DNA of 42,961 bases from Sheuella sp. (GTDB lineage Bacteria > Pseudomonadota > Gammaproteobacteria > Burkholderiales > Burkholderiaceae_B), in contig JAUSCY010000050.1 in assembly GCA_030650995.1 (NCBI GenBank), positions 1 through 42,961 on the forward strand, read 5' to 3'. How positions within the stretch are numbered: the first letter of the stretch is position 1; each line of letters opens with the position of its first letter. A program made the position numbers and the translations under genes. The notes under the pieces were generated by a model. It was not told the DNA's origin, did not search any database, and saw nothing but the letters and a program-made list of their open reading frames with translations. Below, piece by piece: positions 1 to 9,800 of the stretch.

Positions 1-315
1 AATTTCGTCACGCAGTTGCGCAGTGACCAGTTCATCGGCATCAATTGCCAGTACCCAAGGCCGGGTGGCAAGATCAAGCACACGATTTTTTTGTGGACCA
101 AAGCCTGGCCAGATTTCAGACTGATGAACGATTGCACCAAGATTTCTGGCGATCTCAACAGTGCCATCCGTACTCCCCGAATCCAGCACAAGAATCTCAT
201 CAGCAAAACGCACAGATTCCAGACACGCAGCAATGTTGCGTGCCTCGTTTTTAGTAATGATGATGACAGAAAGCCCTAGGCTGTCTTGCGCATGGATTTT
301 TTCCATGATTTCCAT
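1..315 (-). CDS. Glycosyltransferase family 2, WaaE/KdtX-like, 5' part only
   Basis: The first 105 residues are present and the gene runs off the left edge. The N-terminus shows the GT-A fold of family 2 glycosyltransferases: a hydrophobic strand ending in IITKNEARNI, then LVLDSGSTDGT, WPGFGPQKN, and the metal/nucleotide-binding acidic motif AIDADE near residue 92. This pattern is typical of WaaE/KdtX-like enzymes that add a sugar to the LPS inner core at the cytoplasmic face. Two in-frame ATGs exist, at 315 and 306. I report 315, but the 306 start has a GGAA just upstream and is equally possible. The start lies inside the 3' end of the deacetylase gene (overlap of about 30-40 bases), so it is probably translated from the same mRNA. 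The acceptor sugar cannot be told from the fragment. Confidence 0.85.
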   Translation of the reverse strand, partial: MEIMEKIHAQDSLGLSVIIITKNEARNIAACLESVRFADEILVLDSGSTDGTVEIARNLGAIVHQSEIWPGFGPQKNRVLDLATRPWVLAIDADELVTAQLRDEI

Positions 316-1124
316 CTGTTGTAGAGCGGTCCAATAACGGGATGCGCAGCTAAATGCGTGCGCTGCCAGAGCCAGGCATAACCGCGGTTACGCACTGCAA
401 ATCTGTAAATGCAGGAAGGATCCCCGCCTTTGAGATTTTGACCATGCGCAATCGTTGTGTGTAAATATTTAAATCCTGCTTCACGAGCAAGTTCGATATA
501 TTGATCATCGAAATAACCCTGGGGCCAGCAAAAATGATCTGAAACGGCTCCAAGCTTTTCCTGCAACGTCGCGCGGGAATCTGCCAACTCCTTGCGCATC
601 TGTTGCAAACACGCCTGACGATCAGTCGCTGTTAAATCCCAACGCGTATGTGTGTGTGTATGGCTGTGAAATTCGAAGGTTCCAGCCTCACGCATCGCCA
701 GGACCTCACTCCAGCGCAACATGACAGGATCAGTATTGCCTGCAGCAACCATGATTTTGGATTGCTTGTGCTCAGCGATCTCAGGCAGTGGCAGGTCTTC
801 ACCATTAACAGGGCGAACAGGCCCCTCACCAATGATGCCAGTCACTAAAAACATAACCGCATGCATACCGTATTTTTTGAGTACGGGATGTGCATAGACC
901 CAGTTATCCAGATAGCCATCATCGAAAGTAATCAGAATCGATTTTTCAGGAACGGGTTGCCCGTTGAGAAACCCTGCAAACTCCTCGGCAGTCAGAGATT
1001 TATAGCCATCGCGCGCGTAGCCGGCGATCTGACGCTCAAAGTTACGCGGTGAGGTCGTGATCATCCCCGCCGAAGGAGACACATGGTGATACATCAGAAC
1101 AGGAACGCAATGGGCAGCTTTCAT
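276..1124 (-). CDS. Polysaccharide deacetylase (NodB/CE4 family)
   Basis: The protein has 282 aa and no obvious signal peptide. The catalytic motif TFDDG is at residues 66-70 and the metal-binding HSHTHTHTR at 153-161, the two hallmark motifs of carbohydrate esterase family 4. These enzymes remove N-acetyl groups from hexosamines with a divalent metal. The ATG follows directly on the stop codon of the upstream glycosyltransferase gene (TAAATG), and the 3' end overlaps the next glycosyltransferase start, so the enzyme belongs to a four-gene operon. From the context I infer that it deacetylates an amino sugar of the LPS core or of another surface glycan. From memory, Bordetella pertussis has an LPS-core group of glycosyltransferases plus a putative deacetylase that looks similar; I could not check this. 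Confidence 0.9.
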   Translation of the reverse strand: MKAAHCVPVLMYHHVSPSAGMITTSPRNFERQIAGYARDGYKSLTAEEFAGFLNGQPVPEKSILITFDDGYLDNWVYAHPVLKKYGMHAVMFLVTGIIGEGPVRPVNGEDLPLPEIAEHKQSKIMVAAGNTDPVMLRWSEVLAMREAGTFEFHSHTHTHTRWDLTATDRQACLQQMRKELADSRATLQEKLGAVSDHFCWPQGYFDDQYIELAREAGFKYLHTTIAHGQNLKGGDPSCIYRFAVRNRGYAWLWQRTHLAAHPVIGPLYNRWKSWKKSMRKTA

Positions 1125-2246
1125 TTATTGACTCAACTCACTGATCCACCGTCTATATACCGACTCAGTTTGCGTGACAAGTGCCTCTGTGGAAAACTTA
1201 CTGCCAGGCCCAGTAAATTGCAAACCATATTGCCCTAGCTGCAAGCGTAAAGCCGGGTCATCGATGAGACGGGCCAAGGCCTTGCTAAAGCCCTGGATAT
1301 CCCCCGGATTGACCAGTAAACAATTCTGATCACGTGCGACAACCTCAGGGACTCCCCCCACATCATTTGAAACAATCGGGACACCGCAAGTCGCAGCCTC
1401 AAGAAATACCGTACCGCTGGCCTCTTCTTTGGTCGCCAGCGCAAACACGTCAAAGCCTGACATCAGATTGGCGATATCGCGACGCGCACCAAGCATATGG
1501 ATACGAGACTGCAGACCAAGTTGCGCAATATAAGACTCGACTTGCTCGTAGACGGGCGAGCCTGCGCCGACAATCACCAGATGAAGGTGATCGCGTGTTT
1601 CCATGAGCGGCACCATCGCATCGATTAGCTCACGGTGCCCTTTGTTAGGGCGCATCACCGCCACACAACCTACGATGGTGTCCGTCTCTTTCAGATTGAG
1701 CTCACTGCGCAGCGATGAGTGCTCAACTCGATCGGCCAAAACTAGTGGAGAATATATCGTCTCAACACGGGCTGGCGATACGCCTTTATCGATCAAATGT
1801 TTACGCACGTAATCACTGACTGTCGTGACTGCATGTGGCAACCAGGTGTAGGACAACAGGGAATTCACCTTGCTCGAAAGATGACGTGTACGCACGATCA
1901 GTGGGGTGCGTGCCAGCCGGGCCGCCGGTGCTGCAATAATCGTATCCTGGCGACTATGGGTATTGACCACATCAAACTTACCCTGACGCAAAATACGCCA
2001 GATTTTAAAAATTCCGGACACGATATTGACAAGGCCGTCCATGTACAAGGTGTGGACCACAAAGCCTGCATCACGCAAACGCTGCGTCAACAGTGCATCA
2101 GGCTGACAAATTGCTTCCATGTGATGACCGTGCTCACGCATCGCCACCATTTCTTTGAAAATCCTGAATTCCTGACCACCAAAGCTGGTAGCGGCCTCTG
2201 AATGGATGATTCGCAGGGGTTTGTCGGTTGATTTCTGCACAGACAT
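1125..2246 (-). CDS. Glycosyltransferase family 4 (GT-B fold)
   Basis: The protein has 373 aa, the usual size for GT4 enzymes. The N-terminal half starts with RIIHSEAATSFGGQE, the donor/acceptor loop of group 1 transferases. The C-terminal half carries the nucleotide-sugar site: ALATKEEASGTVFLEAATC holds the EX7E arrangement, followed by GVPIVSNDVGGVPE. The enzyme transfers a sugar from a nucleotide-activated donor with retention of configuration, probably on the cytoplasmic face during LPS core or glycan assembly. Its ATG overlaps the dnaE stop codon by one base (TGATG), and its stop abuts the deacetylase start, so it depends on dnaE-operon transcription and probably on translational coupling. 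Donor and acceptor are not readable from the sequence. Confidence 0.9.
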   Translation of the reverse strand: MSVQKSTDKPLRIIHSEAATSFGGQEFRIFKEMVAMREHGHHMEAICQPDALLTQRLRDAGFVVHTLYMDGLVNIVSGIFKIWRILRQGKFDVVNTHSRQDTIIAAPAARLARTPLIVRTRHLSSKVNSLLSYTWLPHAVTTVSDYVRKHLIDKGVSPARVETIYSPLVLADRVEHSSLRSELNLKETDTIVGCVAVMRPNKGHRELIDAMVPLMETRDHLHLVIVGAGSPVYEQVESYIAQLGLQSRIHMLGARRDIANLMSGFDVFALATKEEASGTVFLEAATCGVPIVSNDVGGVPEVVARDQNCLLVNPGDIQGFSKALARLIDDPALRLQLGQYGLQFTGPGSKFSTEALVTQTESVYRRWISELSQ

Positions 2247-5200
2247 CAGTACGTCACTTCAATATCATCTGGTGCGACCCACGTTGAAAGCTGTGTCACC
2301 AGATCGTCAGGCAGCCTCACACGCCAGGACTCGCCGAGTCTGACCGTGCAGGCAGCCTGTTTGTTTTCATAGAGCAATTCCACGGGTGTGCCGGGGAAAC
2401 CATTTTCAGGCGCCGCGCGGTAGGGATTGAGCATGCGTTTGAGAATGACGGCATCAGCATTACCGTTGAGCCGGATACGCAAAGCACGTGCACGGGCCTC
2501 TCTGGCCAGTTGCAAATCAAAAATACTATCGGCTGCGACCCGTAAACCACCTGAATACTCGTCATTGGTGATTTTAGCCTGGACGATCAGCAACTGATCC
2601 TCGCGCAGGCGATTGCGATGCTGATCAATCATCTCAGCATACACAGCGACTTCTTGTTGGGCCGAGCCATCATCGAGCGTGACAAACAACATTTTGCCGC
2701 GTCGCCCCATCATCGTCCGTGTCGATGAAATGACACCTGCAATCCATTGCAAGTCCCTGGATGGTTCAACGCGCGAAAGTGGTTTGCTGACAAACTGCCG
2801 GACTTCATCACGCCAGGCGTCAAACAGATGACCGCTGAAGAAAAACCCGAGTGCGAGTTTTTCTTCCGATAAGCGTGTGCGTAAATCCCAGGCAGGTACT
2901 TTCGCCAACTCGACAGCAACCACCTCATCACTATCATCGCCGAATAAAGAGACCTGATTCGCACTGCGTTCTGCCTGATCAGCAGCCTCGACAGCCGTTG
3001 CCAGTGAAGCAATCAAGGCCGCACGATTAGGTTCAATCGAATCAAAGGCACCTGCGCGAATCAAAGCCTCTATGCTGCGGCGGTTAACAGAGTGCCTGTC
3101 AATACGGCGACAAAAATCAAACAGACTCGTATAAGGACCGCTTTGGCGGGCTCGCACGATCTCTTCGACCGCCCCCTGCCCAGTACCTTTTACAGCACCC
3201 ATGCCATAACGGATGGTCCGCGGAGGTTTACCTTTGGCTGTGTATTCATCTGCAACGGGCTCAAAACGATAGCCGGAAGCATTCACATCTGGCGGTAAGA
3301 CCTTAATGCCGTTGAACAGACAATCACGCCAGAAAATCTGCATTTTGCCCGTGTCATCCATATCGGATGACAGGGTGGCGGCCAGAAACTCAGCGGGGTG
3401 ATGGGCTTTAAGCCAGGCTGTCTGATAGGAAATCAGAGCGTAGGCTGCAGAATGGGACTTGTTAAATCCGTATCCGGCAAACAACTCCATCAAATCGAAT
3501 AGCTTGACCGCGACCTTCGGGTCGTAGCCCTTTTTAAGTGCGCCCTGCTCAAACAGCACTCGATGCTCAGCCATCTCCTCGGGTTTCTTTTTACCCATCG
3601 CCCGGCGCAACAGATCAGCGCCGCCAAGCGAGTAACCACCAAAGATTTGTGAAATCAGCATCACCTGCTCCTGATACACAATCACACCATAGGTGCTTTT
3701 CAGTGTGTTCTCAAGATCAGGGTGGAAATAATCAACGCTCGCACGACCGTGCTTACGGTTAACGAAATCATCAACCATGCCCGACTCAAGCGGTCCAGGT
3801 CTGAAAAGCGCCAGCACAGCAATAATGTCTTCGAAGGTGTTGGGTTTAAGCTTTTTCAGTAGCTCCTTCATCCCCCGTGATTCGAGCTGGAATACAGCCG
3901 TCGTATTGGCCTCGCACAGGATCTGATAAGTCGCAGGATCGTCAAGCGGCAAAGACATAATGTCGAATTCGCGCTGCTCAGGATTGTGCGCACGGACAAA
4001 ACGCACGGCCCAATCCAGAATAGTCAGGTTACGCAGCCCGAGAAAGTCAAACTTCACCAGACCTGCAGCCTCGACATCATCCTTATCGAACTGCGAAACT
4101 GCGATTTCCTCGTTGCCTGGCTGGCAATAGAGCGGGCAGAAATCAGTCAGTTTGCCAGGGGCAATCAGCACACCACCAGCGTGCATCCCTACATTTCGCG
4201 TTAAACCTTCGAGCGGTCTGGCCAGATCAATCAGCGCACGAACTTCTTCTTCGTTTTCGTAGCGCTCTTTAAAAGTCGGCTCGTCCTTGAGCGCACGCTC
4301 AAGCGTCCAGGGATCCGCCGGATTCATGGGAATCAATTTGGAGAGCCCGTCACACAGCATGTATGGCATATCCAGGACACGCCCGGCGTCACGCACAACA
4401 GCTTTAGCGCCCAGTGTTCCAAATGTAGCAATCTGACTGACCGCGCCGCGACCGTATTTTGTCTTGACGTATTCGATCACCCGTTCACGGTTATCCTGAC
4501 AGAAATCAATATCAAAGTCAGGCATGGATACCCGTTCAGGATTCAGAAATCGCTCAAACAGTAAGTCATACTTGATTGGATCGAGATCAGTAATTCCGAG
4601 AGAATAAGCTACCAGTGAACCTGCACCAGAACCCCGCCCTGGTCCGACGGGGACGCCATTATTTTTACCCCAGTTAATGAAATCCTGAACGATCAGGAAA
4701 TAACCTGGGAATCCCATCTGAATGATGGTTTTACATTCAAGAGCGAGACGATCGCTATAGAGCTGGCGGTTTGACTCCCTGACCTGTGGGTCGGGAAATA
4801 ACTGCAACAACCGGCGCTCAAGACCTTCCTCGGACAGCTGGATCAGATAATCATCAAGCGTCACGCCTTCAGGCGTTGGGAAATTAGGTAATTGGGGCTG
4901 ACCCAGCTCAAGCACCAGATTGCAGCGCTGGGCAATCGCAACCGTATTCGCCAGGGCCGACGGCACATCACTGAACAACGCCGCCATTTCCTCAGAAGAG
5001 CGCAAATACTGATCCTCTGTAAACCACTTGGGTCGACGCGGATTGGTCAGAATTTCGCCTTCCGAGATACAAACCCTGGCCTCATGTGCCCTGAAATCAG
5101 CACGATCCAGAAACTGGACAGGATGCGTTGCCACAACAGGCAGTCCGCACTCTGCAGCGAGCGATAAGGCAGCATGCACATAGGATTGATCGGCTTCGGC

Positions 5201-5731
5201 CTCAGTGCGCTGTAATTCAATGTAATAAGAACCGGGAAAGTCTTGATGCCATTTTTGGGCCAGGGTCCGGGCCAGTTCGGCATTGCCAGCCATCAATGCC
5301 TGACCGACGTCTCCGCCTCGCGCACCTGATAAAACAATCAGCCCCTCTATGCCGTGCAGCCACTCTCGACGCATTTCAGCGCGCCCACGATGTGCGTTCG
5401 ACAGCCAGGCACGAGTAAGGAGTTCACAGAGGGCCAGGTAACCAGCACGGTTAGCGACCAAAAGTAAAATACGGGAAGGCTTGTCACGGTCATCTTCATT
5501 GGAGATCCAGACATCGCAACCAGCTATAGGTTTAACCCCGGCGCTACGGGCGCCTTTATAGAACTTGATCAGGGCAAATACGTTGGAAAGATCGGTTAGT
5601 GCGACCGCGGGCTGCCCCAAACTCGCGGTGCGAGAGATCAACTCGGGGATACGAACGGTTCCATCCACGACCGAAAACTCGGAATGAACGCGCAGATGGA
5701 CAAAAGGCTGGGTTTTTACAGATTCTGACAT
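2246..5731 (-). CDS. dnaE: DNA polymerase III subunit alpha
   Basis: This is the replicative polymerase, at 1161 aa about the length of the E. coli protein (1160). It begins with the PHP domain (HLRVHSEFSVVDG, residues 12-24). The palm has PDFDIDF at 404-410 with the catalytic aspartates, and PVGPGRGSGAGS lies at 361-372. The fingers contain FRPGPLESGM. A clamp-binding peptide QVSLFG is at about 926-931, followed by an OB fold starting near WIAGVISS. An upstream in-frame start at 5788 would add 19 residues that the family lacks, so I chose the ATG at 5731, where the PHP strand begins a few residues later. The stop codon overlaps the ATG of a glycosyltransferase, making dnaE the first gene of an LPS-type operon. 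lpxO diverges upstream. Confidence 0.97.
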   Translation of the reverse strand: MSESVKTQPFVHLRVHSEFSVVDGTVRIPELISRTASLGQPAVALTDLSNVFALIKFYKGARSAGVKPIAGCDVWISNEDDRDKPSRILLLVANRAGYLALCELLTRAWLSNAHRGRAEMRREWLHGIEGLIVLSGARGGDVGQALMAGNAELARTLAQKWHQDFPGSYYIELQRTEAEADQSYVHAALSLAAECGLPVVATHPVQFLDRADFRAHEARVCISEGEILTNPRRPKWFTEDQYLRSSEEMAALFSDVPSALANTVAIAQRCNLVLELGQPQLPNFPTPEGVTLDDYLIQLSEEGLERRLLQLFPDPQVRESNRQLYSDRLALECKTIIQMGFPGYFLIVQDFINWGKNNGVPVGPGRGSGAGSLVAYSLGITDLDPIKYDLLFERFLNPERVSMPDFDIDFCQDNRERVIEYVKTKYGRGAVSQIATFGTLGAKAVVRDAGRVLDMPYMLCDGLSKLIPMNPADPWTLERALKDEPTFKERYENEEEVRALIDLARPLEGLTRNVGMHAGGVLIAPGKLTDFCPLYCQPGNEEIAVSQFDKDDVEAAGLVKFDFLGLRNLTILDWAVRFVRAHNPEQREFDIMSLPLDDPATYQILCEANTTAVFQLESRGMKELLKKLKPNTFEDIIAVLALFRPGPLESGMVDDFVNRKHGRASVDYFHPDLENTLKSTYGVIVYQEQVMLISQIFGGYSLGGADLLRRAMGKKKPEEMAEHRVLFEQGALKKGYDPKVAVKLFDLMELFAGYGFNKSHSAAYALISYQTAWLKAHHPAEFLAATLSSDMDDTGKMQIFWRDCLFNGIKVLPPDVNASGYRFEPVADEYTAKGKPPRTIRYGMGAVKGTGQGAVEEIVRARQSGPYTSLFDFCRRIDRHSVNRRSIEALIRAGAFDSIEPNRAALIASLATAVEAADQAERSANQVSLFGDDSDEVVAVELAKVPAWDLRTRLSEEKLALGFFFSGHLFDAWRDEVRQFVSKPLSRVEPSRDLQWIAGVISSTRTMMGRRGKMLFVTLDDGSAQQEVAVYAEMIDQHRNRLREDQLLIVQAKITNDEYSGGLRVAADSIFDLQLAREARARALRIRLNGNADAVILKRMLNPYRAAPENGFPGTPVELLYENKQAACTVRLGESWRVRLPDDLVTQLSTWVAPDDIEVTY

Positions 5732-5845
5732 CCTTGGATTGTACCTATTCCAGCCTGGATCAATCCGACTTTTGTCCGCCTGCCCCAAGAAGGACTAAGA
5801 TGGAAGAAGTACGAAGTTCAAGCGTGATTTAAATAGGAAAATATT

Positions 5846-6745
5846 ATGAAATGGTTAGTGCTGGGAGTCTGGATCGCCGCGATCCTGTTTGCCCACTTCA
5901 GGGGACGTGTACGCCTGCCTTTAGGCCGCCAGATGCTGGATCACTCAATTCTGCTGGCGCCGGTTAACGCTTTCATGATTCTGACCTCCAAAGTACCCAC
6001 TACCCCGTTCATCCCGACAGACACCATGCCGGAACTCAAACTTCTTGAGGATAACTGGGAAATTATCAGGGACGAAGCGCTCAATCTGTCCAAGCTCAGG
6101 GAGATTAAGGCACCTGAGCTGCATAACGATATTGGCTTTAATTCGTTCTTTAAATACGGCTGGAAACGCTTTTACCTCAAATGGTATGACGCCAAACACC
6201 CATCCTCAGAGGCACTCTGTCCAAATACAGTCGCCTTGCTCAACCAGATTCCGAGCGTCAAAGCAGCCATGTTTGCAGAACTGCCACCTGGCGGGCAGCT
6301 CAACCCTCACCGCGACCCTTTTGCGGGCTCACTGCGCTTTCATTTAGGTTTAGCAACGCCTAACGATGACAAGTGCTATATAGATGTTGATGGTATCCGC
6401 CATAGCTGGCGAGATGGTCAGGGTGTGATTTTTGACGAAACCTACGTTCACGACGCCTATAACCGCAGTGATAAAAACCGCATCATCCTGTTCTGTGACG
6501 TTGAACGCCCTCTGATCTGGGGCTGGGCAGAAAGCTTTAATCACTGGTTTGGCAAAGTTGCCATGTCGGCTGCCAGCTCGCCCAATTCAGATGCAGACCA
6601 AACGGGATTCATCAACAAACTGACCCATTACCACTGGTTACTGGATCAAAAACGTCGTGCATTCAAAAAAGCAAACCGGACCGCCTATAAAGCGACCAAA
6701 TTCGGTTTGATTGCGCTGGCAATTTATCTGTTCGTCACCTGGTAG
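5846..6745 (+). CDS. lpxO: Lipid A 2-hydroxylase LpxO (Fe(II)/2-oxoglutarate dioxygenase)
   Basis: The protein has 299 aa, with a hydrophobic N-terminal segment (residues 2-17), an aspartyl/asparaginyl beta-hydroxylase domain and a second hydrophobic segment at the extreme C-terminus. Iron-ligand motifs are visible: HRDPF at 155-159, RFHLGL at 164-169, and FDETYVHDAYN at 196-206 with His202. RIILFCDVERP follows. LpxO enzymes hydroxylate the 2-position of a secondary acyl chain of lipid A at the inner membrane, using O2 and 2-oxoglutarate. The start has a clear Shine-Dalgarno sequence (AGGA, seven bases ahead). The gene diverges from dnaE, which leads an LPS-type operon, and converges on hrpA. 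A 22-base tandem duplication straddles its stop codon. Confidence 0.92.
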   Translation: MKWLVLGVWIAAILFAHFRGRVRLPLGRQMLDHSILLAPVNAFMILTSKVPTTPFIPTDTMPELKLLEDNWEIIRDEALNLSKLREIKAPELHNDIGFNSFFKYGWKRFYLKWYDAKHPSSEALCPNTVALLNQIPSVKAAMFAELPPGGQLNPHRDPFAGSLRFHLGLATPNDDKCYIDVDGIRHSWRDGQGVIFDETYVHDAYNRSDKNRIILFCDVERPLIWGWAESFNHWFGKVAMSAASSPNSDADQTGFINKLTHYHWLLDQKRRAFKKANRTAYKATKFGLIALAIYLFVTW

Positions 6746-6769
6746 TCATCTGTTCGTTACCTGTTGGTT
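6726..6769. repeat. Imperfect 22-bp tandem duplication over the lpxO stop codon
   Basis: Bases 6726-6747 and 6748-6769 are two adjacent copies of one 22-base unit that differ at a few positions. The first copy contains the lpxO stop codon (TAG at 6743-6745), and a partial third copy (CGTCACCTG) follows. It looks like a local slippage duplication, one of several of similar size in this window. Confidence 0.7.
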
Positions 6770-6795
6770 ATCGTCACCTGACAGTCAGGCATAGT

Positions 6796-6827
6796 CAATC
6801 TGGTGCGGCTTCGGTGGCGCCAGATTG
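6796..6827. terminator. Stem-loop between convergent lpxO and hrpA
   Basis: An 11-base stem, 6796-6806 pairing with 6817-6827 (one G-U pair), encloses a ten-base loop. It lies between the lpxO stop (6745) and the hrpA stop (6843), where a bidirectional terminator is expected. No strong U-run follows on either strand, so an intrinsic terminator is not certain. Confidence 0.45.
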
Positions 6828-6842
6828 AATGTTGACCATCGC

Positions 6843-9800
6843 CTAGCGTTGCATCGCCTCCCAGGCTTTCTGCAAACGTTTCACCGAAACCGGGGTTGGT
6901 GTGCGCAACTCCTGAGCAAACAGGGCAACCCTGAGCTCCTCGAGTAACCACCGGAACTCATCAAGTTTTTCATCTGGTGCGCCTTTCAATGCGGAGCGAG
7001 CGCGCGCGTATTGAGACAATAAAGGTGCCATTTCAGACATCAGTCTTGTATCGCGTGCCGGATCGGTCCGCAATTTATCAATCCGCGCCTGCGCCGCTTT
7101 CAGATAACGCGGCAGATGCGTCAACTGTGCGTCCGCAATACCTGTAATGAAATCCGCCGGAACAAGCTGACTAATTTGCTGTTGTAAATCCTGATAAGCG
7201 GCAGCGTGTGGTTTGGCCTGAGGCAGTTTGCGCGTCAGTGCACTCCATTCTGTGAGGATTGAGCCCGCCAGCCGTGCGGCCTCTTGCGCCAGCAACCCGA
7301 GTTTGGCTTTACCTTCTTGCCTGCGCAACTCAAACACCTGCGCATCTTTAGGTAAGGGCTGGTACAAACAGGCGCGATCCAATGCACAATCAATAATCTG
7401 ATCCCGCAGTTTTTCCTGTGTGCCTAGCGGCAAATACAACATGCCCAGCTTGGTCATGTCGTGAATATTTTTCTCAAGGAACTTAACCTGATCCTTAAGC
7501 GCGATGCGGAATAATCGGCGCAGCCCCTTACGATGGGCGAGCTCTGCGGTATGCATCTCATCAAATACATCAAGCGTGCAGTGCCCACCCTGATCAATCA
7601 GGGCTGGATAACCAATCACGCTGAGATTTTTACGTTTAATCTCCATGAGCTCAGGCAAGGTACCAAAGCTCCATGTTGTAATTTCATCATGCGCGAGAGC
7701 ACTCGCCACCTCCTGATCGCGACCCGCCAGCTGCTGGAATGTCGCCTGAGCCTGTTTGCCAAGCTCAGCCTTGATCTGCGGCAGATTACGGCCAGCACTG
7801 AGCATGCGACCATGCTCATCTATGACTTTGAATGACATAAACAAATGCGCAGGCAAAGTCTCGAGTTTGAAATCGCCCACGAGTGGTCTTATTTTGAGCT
7901 GCGTCCACATGTCCTGGATAATCGCGTCGATCAGGCCGCCCGGTGGTGCGCTGAGCTTGTCAAACCAGCGGTCATAAAACCCTGCTGCATACTCTGGCAA
8001 CGGGACGCAATGACGCCTGAGTTTTTGCGGCAAGGATTTAATCAGTAACTGGACTTTTTCTTTCACCATGCCTGGCACGAGCCACTCACAGCGTGCAGCA
8101 TCCATCTGGTTCAAAAAATACAACGGGACGGTGACGGTCAAACCGTCTTTGGGTGAGCCGGGTTCAAAGTGATAGTCGACGGCCAGACGAACGCCTTGCC
8201 ACTCGAGTGTTTTTGGAAAGACATCGGTTGTCACGCCAGCGGCTTCATGCCGCATTAATGCTTCACGCGTGAGCATTAATGCCTGTGTCTCTTCTTTGGA
8301 CAACCCCTTGTACCAGCTCTCAAGCGTCGCCGTCTGATAGATATTGACAGGCAGCAGTCGCTCGTAAAAAGCCTTGATCAGACTGTCATCCACCAGAATA
8401 TCCGGACGCCGGGTCTGATGTTCGAGGTGCTCAATTTGTGAAATCAGCTTGCGGTTGTGCGCCACGAACGGCAATTTAGTATCGATCTCGCCCGGCACCA
8501 GTGCCTGCAGGATAAATACCTCGCGCGCCTGCTCTGGCGCGAGCGGGCCATAATGAATGCGGCGCCCCGAATAGATATTCAATCCATACAGAGTGCCCTT
8601 TTCATTGGCAACAACCTGACCAAGCTTTTTTTCCCACCGGGGATCAGACCAGCTTTTTCGAATCAGGTGTTTGGCGACACGCTCAATCCATACAGGATCG
8701 ATTTTTGCTACACAGCGGGCGTAGACCTTGCTGGTGTCGACCAACTCGGCTGCCATGATCCACTTACCTGCTTTTTTCAGCATGCGCGATCCGGGATGAA
8801 TCCAGAATTTAATATCGCGTGCACCGAGATAATGACCAGACTCTTCGGATTTCAACCCAAGATTCCCAAGCAACCCTGACATCAGAGCTAAATGCAATTG
8901 CTCAAAGGTCGCGTCTGTCGGATTCAGACGCCAGCCAAGTTCAGCAACCAGCTCATGCAACTGACGGTGAATGTCGTGCCACTCACGTAAGCGCACCGGC
9001 GATAAAAACTGTTGTCGCAACTGACCAACGAGCTTACGCTGCGAAGCTTTATGCGCAACCTGTTCGTGATACCAGCGCCAAAGTTTGATGTATGAAATAA
9101 ATTCGGACTTCTCGTCGGCGAATTTAGCATGGGCCTGTTCTGCAGCCTCACGCGCCTGCATGGGGCGGTCACGCGGGTCCTGCACAGACAGGGCCGCAGC
9201 AATGATCAGCATTTCAGTCATGCACTGCTGATCTTTCGCAGCAAGAATCATCCGGCCGATCCGAGGATCAACGGGGAGTTTGGCCAGCGCGCGCCCTGTC
9301 GCTGTCAGCGCACCGGGCTGACTGGATTCGGGGTCAAGCGCCCCCAGTTCCTGTAATAAATGATAGCCATCGGCAATCGCTCGCCCCGAAGGCGGATCGA
9401 CAAAAGGAAAGGTCTCAATCTCATCGAGCTTGAGCGCTTTCATGCGCAGGATCACACTTGCCAGAGAGGAGCGCAAGATTTCGGGATCTGTAAACGCAGC
9501 ACGGTCTTTAAAGTCTTGTTCACTATAAAGTCTGACACACACGCCAGGACCGAGGCGGCCACAACGCCCTGCCCGTTGATTGGCAGAGGCCTGACTGACA
9601 GGCTCGATTCGCAGCTGCTCGACCTTGTTACGCCAGGAGTAGCGTTTGACACGGGCCAAGCCGCTATCGATCACATAGCGGATACCAGGAACCGTCAGCG
9701 AGGTCTCGGCAACGTTGGTCGCCAGCACGATTCTGCGCGCATTGGTCTGCGGCCGGAAAATCTCCTCCTGTTCAGCCTGAGACAGACGCGCGTAGAGCGG

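Noticed and set aside
1797-2201. 134-codon plus-strand frame inside the GT4 gene
   Set aside because: Antisense to an intact glycosyltransferase; composition not protein-like.
5732-5788. 19-residue upstream extension of dnaE
   Set aside because: The family begins close before the PHP strand; the extra residues are not family-like.
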